From: Fimousia sp045616445
GTDB taxonomy: Bacteria; Bacillota; Clostridia; Lachnospirales; Lachnospiraceae
Assembly: GCA_045616445.1 (NCBI GenBank)
Contig: JAZLGR010000010.1
Location: 1 to 58,113, forward strand
Reading direction: 5' to 3'
Length of the DNA stretch: 58,113 nucleotides
Positions 52,897 through 58,113 of this stretch are shown one piece after another. Each line of letters opens with the position of its first letter. Position 1 is the stretch's first letter. Below the pieces are notes generated by a model. That model searched no databases, had not been told where the DNA came from, and saw only the letters and a list, made by a program, of their open reading frames with translations. The translations under genes and the position numbers were made by a program.

Positions 52897-52925
52897 GGGG
52901 GCTGCGCCATATGGTGCAGCTCTCT
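52897..52925 (+). terminator. Terminator of the BspA-like gene
   Basis: GGGGCTGC...CC and GG...GCAGCTCTC arms with an ATAT loop, followed by a T-rich stretch on the plus strand. Confidence 0.7.
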
Positions 52926-52961
52926 TTAAATTATGGAAGGGCTATGGGACTATTTTCAGCA

Positions 52962-54269
52962 TTATAGAAAGGCAACCATATACAGCGGCAATGTAATGAT
53001 GCCTTCTTCGCTCACACCTATATTCCCATCTACAAACTTATATGCATAATTTATATTCTTTTTATTCTTCATAAGAGATTTCAAAGAATTAGCCCTTGTA
53101 TTTCCGCTCTTAACCTCAATAGGCACTACTTCTCCATCTTTTTGAATAATCATATCAATCTCTCGTTTCGATGTCTCATTTTTATAAAAATATAATTGAT
53201 AACCTTTTTTTATAAGAGCATCTGCAATTGCACATTCAAAGATTCCTCCTTTAGAGTTCCCCGTCAAAGTATTTTCTACGATATGTTGTTTTAGTGAAAA
53301 ATCTTTCATTGCAATCAATAAAGATAAGTCCGTCGTATAAGCTCTAAAAAAGTCATCTCTTGCATAATCATCCAAATCAAATCTAATATCTGTAACAAGC
53401 CTACATAAATGCACCATATCGGCACGCAGCAGCCACTCAATACTTGAATAATATTTTTGTGCTCTGCCACCACGCTCAACTTCTTTATATTGGAACTTGT
53501 GATTTTCTTTATCTAACAACTGCTTTGAAAGGGACAAATAACATTTTTCTGCTTTCACTTTTTCTTCAGCCGTTGCATAATGTGCAATATCATATTGATA
53601 TCCCTGTAAAAGATTTCTCTGTATCTGATCAACTTCTCGATAATCTTTTGTATCGATAAATTTCTGTACAGCTTCAGGCATTCCACCGATTGCAATATAC
53701 TGTCTGTAATAATTCATCATCTGAGAATTGATGGCTTCTGGAATAACTTCTTTTTTATCTAAAAACTGACGGATACTATCAATCATAAATTCAGAAATAC
53801 CTAATCCCCACAAAAACTCTTCAAAATCAATCCCATACATTTTCAAATAGTCAACATAACCAACTGGATAGGATGACGCACGCTTATAATCAATTCCCAA
53901 TAGTGAACCTGATGCAATTACATCAAAACTATTATCAATAGCCCAAAACTTAAGTGATGTTATAGCTTCTTGACATTCTTGAATCTCATCCAAAAATATT
54001 AAAGTTTTTCCTGGGATTATCTTTTTGTCTGGAAAACGAAATCTCATGGCCATAACCATGGAATCTACCGTGAGATCGCCTGAAAAAATATCCATCGCAG
54101 AAGGCATTTGCTTAAAATTAATTTCAAGCAACTCTTCATAATTTTCTTCTGCAAATCGTTCTACAATATATGTTTTCCCCGTTTGTCTGGCGCCTTGAAC
54201 TATCAGACACTTTTTATCTTTTGTTTTAATCCAGTTTTCTATATAAGCTGTCGCTTTTCTTTTTAGCAT
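52962..54269 (-). CDS. AAA_14/DUF4143 ATPase
   Basis: Protein of 435 residues. Walker A is VQGARQTGKT (about residue 24), Walker B KTLIFLDEIQE (about residue 87). The C-terminal DUF4143 region has a nuclease-like REIDMIIQKDGEVVPIEVKSG (about residues 370-390) with the D-...-E-x-K pattern of PD-(D/E)xK folds. These proteins are very common in bacteria and archaea; they are often mobile or linked to toxin-like systems and their role is unclear. Single gene; the converging terminator is that of the BspA-like gene. Confidence 0.92.
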   Translation of the reverse strand: MLKRKATAYIENWIKTKDKKCLIVQGARQTGKTYIVERFAEENYEELLEINFKQMPSAMDIFSGDLTVDSMVMAMRFRFPDKKIIPGKTLIFLDEIQECQEAITSLKFWAIDNSFDVIASGSLLGIDYKRASSYPVGYVDYLKMYGIDFEEFLWGLGISEFMIDSIRQFLDKKEVIPEAINSQMMNYYRQYIAIGGMPEAVQKFIDTKDYREVDQIQRNLLQGYQYDIAHYATAEEKVKAEKCYLSLSKQLLDKENHKFQYKEVERGGRAQKYYSSIEWLLRADMVHLCRLVTDIRFDLDDYARDDFFRAYTTDLSLLIAMKDFSLKQHIVENTLTGNSKGGIFECAIADALIKKGYQLYFYKNETSKREIDMIIQKDGEVVPIEVKSGNTRANSLKSLMKNKKNINYAYKFVDGNIGVSEEGIITLPLYMVAFL

Positions 54270-54282
54270 AAATCACCCTCCA

Positions 54283-54361
54283 TCAACATTTTGAAAACTA
54301 TAAATATCCTTTTGTCAACATTTTGGAACTCTAAAATGTAGTTTCTATCAACATTTTAGAA
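54283..54361. repeat. Three direct repeats TCAACATTTT(G/A)GAA
   Basis: Copies begin at 54283, 54315 and 54348, 32-33 bp apart, directly upstream of the AAA/DUF4143 gene (minus strand). A partial inverted copy (AAAATGTAG) lies at 54333-54341 and another at about 54406. They sit in the promoter region, so they are candidate operator sites. Confidence 0.7.
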
Positions 54362-54422
54362 TATTATTGTGTATTTATCAATCTATTTGTGTCATATTGT
54401 ATGACAAAATGTAGCAACAAAA

Positions 54423-54448
54423 ACCCCATACCTATAAAAGTACGGGGT
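54423..54448 (-). terminator. Terminator of the toxin/immunity cassette
   Basis: ACCCCGTAC and GTATGGGGT arms on the minus strand with one mismatch, followed by TTTTTG, about 115 bases after the candidate immunity gene. Confidence 0.8.
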
Positions 54449-54564
54449 GTCCAAAATCATATTATTAAAGTGTCAATTCCCTATTTGAGACTTCTCATTG
54501 TATCAGGAAATATGAGAATTATTTTGTTGTCAGCTTATAAATTGAGACGTGATTCTTCTTGATA

Positions 54565-54936
54565 TTAATTAATTCTAACAAAAAGACATTCTTGAGATTC
54601 TATCGCTTCGGTTAATATTCCTTGCAAAAGATCTAACATCTCTTGTGTTTCTTTATAAGAAAATGTCTGCCCAACATATAATTTTATATCTCTCAAGTAT
54701 TCTTCCGGCATAATGGCACATTCAACACACTCATCATCAAATGTATTAACAAATTCATTGTAATCTCTGGTAAAACCATTCCAACCATCTTCCTCAACAA
54801 TCGGATTTCCAAAAATATCTTCAAAATATCCGTCCCAAATATGATACGACACATCCGATAAAGAAAGAATAATCTCTCTCTCCCCTTCGTACCCTTCGTA
54901 AAATGTATAATTATCTCTATGCTTTCCAGTGTCCAT
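54565..54936 (-). CDS. Small acidic protein, candidate immunity protein
   Basis: Protein of 123 residues, acidic (many E/D; FEDIFGNPIVEEDGWNGF), no signal peptide. It opens inside the end of the upstream basic toxin-like gene (20-base overlap) with GAAGGAG ten bases before its ATG. A small acidic ORF overlapping the end of a basic toxin-like ORF is the usual pattern for an immunity gene. I do not recognise the family. Confidence 0.65.
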   Translation of the reverse strand: MDTGKHRDNYTFYEGYEGEREIILSLSDVSYHIWDGYFEDIFGNPIVEEDGWNGFTRDYNEFVNTFDDECVECAIMPEEYLRDIKLYVGQTFSYKETQEMLDLLQGILTEAIESQECLFVRIN

Positions 54937-55426
54937 GGTCTAACATCTCCTTCTGCTTCTTTGTACATGTGCCTTTTCTTCGAGCATATATTGCAGCATT
55001 CCAAGTCTTTTTATCAACCCAGATATTTCTTCCACTCGCAGTTCTTCCAAGAAGGATCTCCGTCTTTGCCCTTCTAGCATTAGGACCATTCCCGATACCT
55101 GGTATTTTTCGCTCAACAACCCACGAGTTTCCTTGCCCTTTAGGTGCATTGGGAGTTCTTGTATGCCACCTACTTAAATAATTATATTTACCTCTTTTCC
55201 AAGTATATTTTACCTGGTCATATCCCTGTTTTTTCTCTTCTTTTATTCTTGCAGTAGGAGGAACTTTTAATGGCGATGTTTTCGGCAATTCTTTTTCTAA
55301 ATATTGCTGATGAGCTCTTGCTTGTTGTTCTGCCTCGATTGCCCTTTGTGCATATTCTTGTTGCTCTAAAGTAATCTGTGGAGAACCACTTGTTCCTCTT
55401 GCCTGTCCGCTATCTGATCCGTGCAT
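54917..55426 (-). CDS. Toxin-like protein cassette (WHTRTP-containing C-terminal domain)
   Basis: Protein of 169 residues from MHGSDSGQARG; the ATG is six bases after GAGAGGTG. It is basic. After a polar, Gln/Ala-rich N-terminal helix (about 20-60) comes a compact domain with SRWHTRTPNAP (about residue 88), NSWVVERKIPG and WNAAIYARRKG, ending LDHGHWKA. The R-W-H-T-R-T-P signature and the terminal GHW occur in polymorphic-toxin-like C-terminal domains as I recall them; catalytic residues are unknown. There is no secretion signal, so the cassette may have been separated from a longer carrier or belong to a phage head module. Confidence 0.6.
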   Translation of the reverse strand: MHGSDSGQARGTSGSPQITLEQQEYAQRAIEAEQQARAHQQYLEKELPKTSPLKVPPTARIKEEKKQGYDQVKYTWKRGKYNYLSRWHTRTPNAPKGQGNSWVVERKIPGIGNGPNARRAKTEILLGRTASGRNIWVDKKTWNAAIYARRKGTCTKKQKEMLDHGHWKA

Positions 55427-55427
55427 T

Positions 55428-55736
55428 TTAGGCACCTCTCTTTCTAGCAGTATTTCGGAGTTTCATAATATTATCCGGGACAACTACGCTGACACCTCTT
55501 TTACGTGCATAAGCAAAAATATCGTCAACTGCCTCATTATCTCCACAAATATCAAACACAATGATTGTCTTTAACGCTAGGCTATCGACAGTTCTCTTTA
55601 CTGCTTCAACAAGAAATGCTCTTTCAACATCGTCATCAACATACCCCATCGTACTAAACGCGACAACAGTGCAATCTTCCAGACCGTCCAAATAAAACCA
55701 AAGGCTATCAATTGTTGGTATCGCTACTAATGAACT
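55428..55736 (-). pseudogene. DUF4417 C-terminal fragment
   Basis: The open frame encodes about 100 residues, including IDSLWFYLDGLEDCTVVAFS and VFDICGDNEAVDDIFAYAR, matching the C-terminal half of DUF4417 proteins of phages and integrative elements. The N-terminal half is missing. The frame starts after a TGA at 55737-55739 with no in-frame ATG or GTG and no ribosome site; a TTG at 55691 has none either. A TTG at 55745 with GGAGG upstream opens ten codons in another frame and would join this one after a single-base change. Confidence 0.6.
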
Positions 55737-55742
55737 TCAAAA

Positions 55743-56783
55743 CTATACCTCCACCAAGCCACAAAACTCTTCCATTTCAGTCACTGGAATATGGAGTAAT
55801 TCTGCACCTCTTTGTATGCTTATACCTTCCTCATTCACCGCTCTAAATACTAGCTGGTTAAACAATAAAGGTTTTTCAATATGTCTCACACGTCTAGGTT
55901 CGGCTTTTCTCCAATTTGCCTTATTAGCTTTGATATAAAAATCCTTTGCCAATGATTCTGAAATGATGCCTGCCAAAGAAGCTCGTTTCACAAGCAAATA
56001 CATTGAAATCCCATACTCCTGACACACAAGAATCATATCTTTCGTTAGCGCAGTTTTTCTAATTCCAAGTTCTCGCAACAAATCCTTTTTAGATATAAGC
56101 GTTGCGCCTGCAATAGCTGTTGCTTCCTTCTCATTTTCTTTTTCTTTGGTTTCATCCCAAATAAACATTAGATGAGCAAGTTCATGCAAGATGGTTGTAC
56201 GTTTTCTTTCTGGCGACATATTCCCATTAATAACTATATATGGATAAACATTTACGAAACCATTCATTCCTGAAAAACGATCATTTTCTATATCCAATTC
56301 CAGAACCATGATTCCTTTGTTTTCAAGAACACTTATCAGTTCATCAATTGGACCTTCTGTCTGCAAACCAAGATAAAGGCGTAACCGCTTTGCATCTGCT
56401 TCACAGTCCCTTGATCTATTAAGCGTATAACACTTTGGTGGATCTGGAAGTGGATTTCCACCAAGGCATTCAACAGCATCAAAAAATCTACTGAAATACT
56501 CTTCAACAGATTCTTGAACATACTCCTGCTGAGCTTTTGTTAATGCAGAATGCTTTCTGAACTCACAATGTTTAAAAGAAAGACTTGCATTACGTGAAGC
56601 CAAAAAGTCAACAACATAAATTCCTAAAGCTTCCGCCAGCTTGTTTATTGTCTCCATGTCTGGTTTTCTCTTACCACTTTCATAGTTTGAGATAGCCATA
56701 GAAGAAACACCGCATGCTTTAGCCAAATCTTTCATACTCATATTTTTCTTTAATCGATAATACTTAAGATTTTTCTCAAACAT
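55743..56783 (-). CDS. Xre HTH / ImmA-IrrE metallopeptidase fusion
   Basis: Protein of 346 residues; the ATG at 56783 follows AAAGGTGG by nine bases (a GTG at 56795 lies within the site). Residues 1-60 are an Xre helix-turn-helix (MKDLAKACGVSSMAISNYESG). The peptidase domain (about 170-290) has the zinc motif ILHELAHLMF (HExxH, about residue 214) and a third-ligand region NEKEATAIAGA. Such proteins regulate prophages and integrative elements by cleaving a repressor or antitoxin. Its place next to DUF4417 and toxin remnants fits a decayed element. Confidence 0.9.
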   Translation of the reverse strand: MFEKNLKYYRLKKNMSMKDLAKACGVSSMAISNYESGKRKPDMETINKLAEALGIYVVDFLASRNASLSFKHCEFRKHSALTKAQQEYVQESVEEYFSRFFDAVECLGGNPLPDPPKCYTLNRSRDCEADAKRLRLYLGLQTEGPIDELISVLENKGIMVLELDIENDRFSGMNGFVNVYPYIVINGNMSPERKRTTILHELAHLMFIWDETKEKENEKEATAIAGATLISKKDLLRELGIRKTALTKDMILVCQEYGISMYLLVKRASLAGIISESLAKDFYIKANKANWRKAEPRRVRHIEKPLLFNQLVFRAVNEEGISIQRGAELLHIPVTEMEEFCGLVEV

Positions 56784-56956
56784 ATTCTTTACCACCTTTC
56801 TTTATGTTTATATTACCACGAAATTTTCTATTTGTAAACAGCTGTGTTTATTTTTCCGCATTTTTTTCTTATAATAAACATTTTGCTTCTATTCTACGCT
56901 CGCCAGAGTACCTATATAATTGTAAACGGTAAATCATGAGTACCTGCATTAAAATA

Positions 56957-56974
56957 GCCGTCTCGAAGGACGGC
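56957..56974 (-). terminator. Terminator of the 114-residue gene
   Basis: GCCGTC and GACGGC pair around CTTCGA on the minus strand and are followed by TATTTTAA, about ten bases after the stop. Confidence 0.7.
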
Positions 56975-56984
56975 ATGATTATCA

Positions 56985-57329
56985 TTACTTTATAAATCTG
57001 TAGCTGTCTAGCAGATTTGGTGACCATGGAAGCAGATCCTCGATAAAATCAAGATCTGTATCATCCATTTGTTTTGGGATCTCCGTGAGGAGATGTTCGA
57101 AATAGTGGTAAGTCCGGATGTGGTTTGCCTTTGCTGTTTCAGCAATGCTGTTATTGAGTTCTGTCTGTTTGTCCATTCCTTTTTCCTGGACTGTCTGTTT
57201 AGAAGCTGTATATGTATTAAATGCTTCTAATCCAAATCCCATTGCTTCTCTAACAACTTTAGGATCAATATTTTTTACGAGTCCGATTACCATTTTTGTT
57301 GCTGCTTTTGTATTGATTGTTTTTGCCAT
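56985..57329 (-). CDS. Hypothetical protein
   Basis: Protein of 114 residues starting MAKTINTKAATKMV after an AGGTAAT-type site. It is helical, slightly basic at the start and acidic at the end (MDDTDLDFIEDLLPW). No signal peptide or known domain. It lies between the Xre/ImmA protein and a broken HTH gene in the mobile region and may belong to the same element. Confidence 0.55.
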   Translation of the reverse strand: MAKTINTKAATKMVIGLVKNIDPKVVREAMGFGLEAFNTYTASKQTVQEKGMDKQTELNNSIAETAKANHIRTYHYFEHLLTEIPKQMDDTDLDFIEDLLPWSPNLLDSYRFIK

Positions 57330-57497
57330 AATTATTACCTCTCTAATATCTGTATTGAATCTTCGTTTCTTTTGTTTATGTTTAAATTATACTCCGCCAC
57401 AATAAATCTATAAATTTCAGGGTTAGTATAAAACTTACAACTAATTTACCTTTTTAGTAAAATAGAAAAGCAGGGATCATAATCCCTGCTCTAAATC

Positions 57498-57762
57498 TTA
57501 AGATTCAACCGGTAAATTTCGATTGGCTCCTAATGGACATTCATTAGCATAAAAGTAATTACAAAGTGATGGATCCTTATATGCATTTGCTAACAACTGA
57601 ACATCCCCTGGATGTAACTGCACACGACCATTTTCTATCTTCTCAATCTGTGCTGCAGAAAGCCCTTGGGATAATTCGCTTGCTTTGATCACGACTTAAT
57701 TCTAATTCTTCACGCTTTACTTGATAAATTGTTTTATTCTTTTTAGTTGATCTTCGTCCCAT
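57498..57762 (-). pseudogene. Frameshifted HTH (Xre-type) gene
   Basis: The ATG at 57762 opens MGRRSTKKNKTIYQVKREEL, then the frame fails near 57694; the rest of the family sequence (KASELSQGLSAAQIEKIENG, then PSLCNYFYANECPLG) continues one frame over. Removing one base in the GATCAAAGC stretch restores the match to a common Firmicutes HTH family. The C-terminus is also shorter than usual, stopping after LPVES. It is therefore inactivated by an indel and truncation, or contains a sequencing error. Confidence 0.7.
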
Positions 57763-57968
57763 ATGTTATTCCTCTTTTTTTCAAGCTTATCATAATGATT
57801 ATAATATAAAACATATAACTTTTGTTTATCGTTGTCTGAACACTAGTTTTTTCGTTCAACTAATCGTGCCATATTCCATTCAATATTCCTCCCTAGAATG
57901 CCTTCTTATACATAAAGGTATTTTGAATTGTCTATGGAGTTGGGCATAAATGGAAGTTTCCAAACTAT

Positions 57969-58113
57969 TGTCCTGAAGTGGTAAACTAATTTTGGACACA
58001 GAGGGGGGTGTTTTTGGACACAGATACGTTATAATACGTACATGAAGTAATAATCTGTGGACAGTAACAACTTCCATGTGAACAGGAGGTTTACCATGAA
58101 ATACACTAAAGAA
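57969..58113 (+). mobile_element. Left end of an IS3-like insertion sequence
   Basis: From about 57969 the sequence TGTCCTGAAGTGGTAAAC begins as an IS150-group-like terminal repeat (TG start), with internal TTTGGACACAG repeated twice (about 57991 and 58014). A TATAAT at 58031-58036 and AGGAGG lead to a start codon at 58096. The other end is outside the window, so the exact boundary and family are provisional. The 57763-57968 stretch before it holds no gene that I can see. Confidence 0.6.
58096..58113 (+). CDS. Transposase start (IS3-type OrfA), partial
   Basis: ATG at 58096 after ACAGGAGG, encoding MKYTKE before the window ends. MKYTKEFK is a common beginning of IS3-family OrfA helix-turn-helix proteins. 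Only six codons are visible, so the call depends on the flanking repeat structure. Confidence 0.5.

Overview
The window looks like a chromosomal stretch from a low-to-moderate-GC Firmicute of class Clostridia, most likely a gut Lachnospiraceae species. The basis is the gene families: the FHA/FtsW/PBP/PP2C/Ser-Thr kinase cluster, a T-box leader, a BspA-type leucine-rich-repeat protein, rubrerythrin, a 4Fe-4S aldo/keto reductase and many AAGGAGG ribosome binding sites. I cannot name the genus from sequence alone. Almost all genes are on the minus strand. No rRNA, tRNA or CRISPR array is visible.

Layout. 0.2-5 kb: operon phosphoribosyltransferase -> secreted or anchored clostripain-family protease -> HerA-like ATPase. 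5-8.4 kb: three-gene amino-acid ABC importer of the tryptophan type behind a T-box leader with a likely TGG specifier. 8.4-12.2 kb: operon esterase -> HxxxDG acyltransferase -> zinc-ribbon membrane protein -> K+ channel. 12.4-13.9 kb: a small membrane protein, then azlC (interrupted by an early TGA) and azlD. 14-17.5 kb: DNA alkylation repair, rubrerythrin under a PerR-like box, a ferredoxin-type aldo/keto reductase and a response regulator with a SARP-like output domain. 17.5-18.4 kb: no conventional gene, but two complete short transcription units. 18.4-25.3 kb: flotillin, nicotinate phosphoribosyltransferase, a secreted protein, a PfkB kinase, adenylosuccinate synthetase and a coiled-coil protein. 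25.4-26.4 kb: an HTH gene behind four helically phased palindromes. 26.5-32.8 kb: FHA protein, SEDS glycosyltransferase, class B PBP, PP2C phosphatase and Ser/Thr kinase. 33-38.8 kb: PotABCD-type ABC transporter, PfkB kinase and ADP-ribosylglycohydrolase.

38.9-47.1 kb is accessory: an HEPN-like domain fused to a cysteine-less peroxiredoxin fold plus an HD hydrolase; a four-gene operon (HAD lipoprotein, ABC ATPase, ABC-2 permease, anchored solute-binding protein); and a divergent 480-aa protein of unknown role. 47.2-52.8 kb is ordinary: P1 peptidase, small secreted protein, asparaginase, CDF transporter, BspA-like protein. 53-58.1 kb is a mobile-element graveyard: AAA/DUF4143 ATPase, a toxin-like cassette with candidate immunity gene, a DUF4417 fragment, an XRE/ImmA-IrrE protein, a frameshifted HTH gene and the left end of an IS3-like element cut by the window edge.

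The most interesting signals are: (1) a perfect 20-bp palindrome over the -35 box of the PotD-like operon that recurs with 18/20 identity upstream of the pncB-like gene, suggesting the ABC/PfkB/ADP-ribosylglycohydrolase operon belongs to an NAD/niacin salvage regulon; (2) the HEPN-peroxiredoxin fusion in which both redox cysteines are serine; (3) the HAD-lipoprotein/ABC operon; (4) the phased palindromes before the HTH gene; and (5) a short strong-promoter/strong-terminator unit at 18.0-18.25 kb encoding only tiny or frameshifted peptides.
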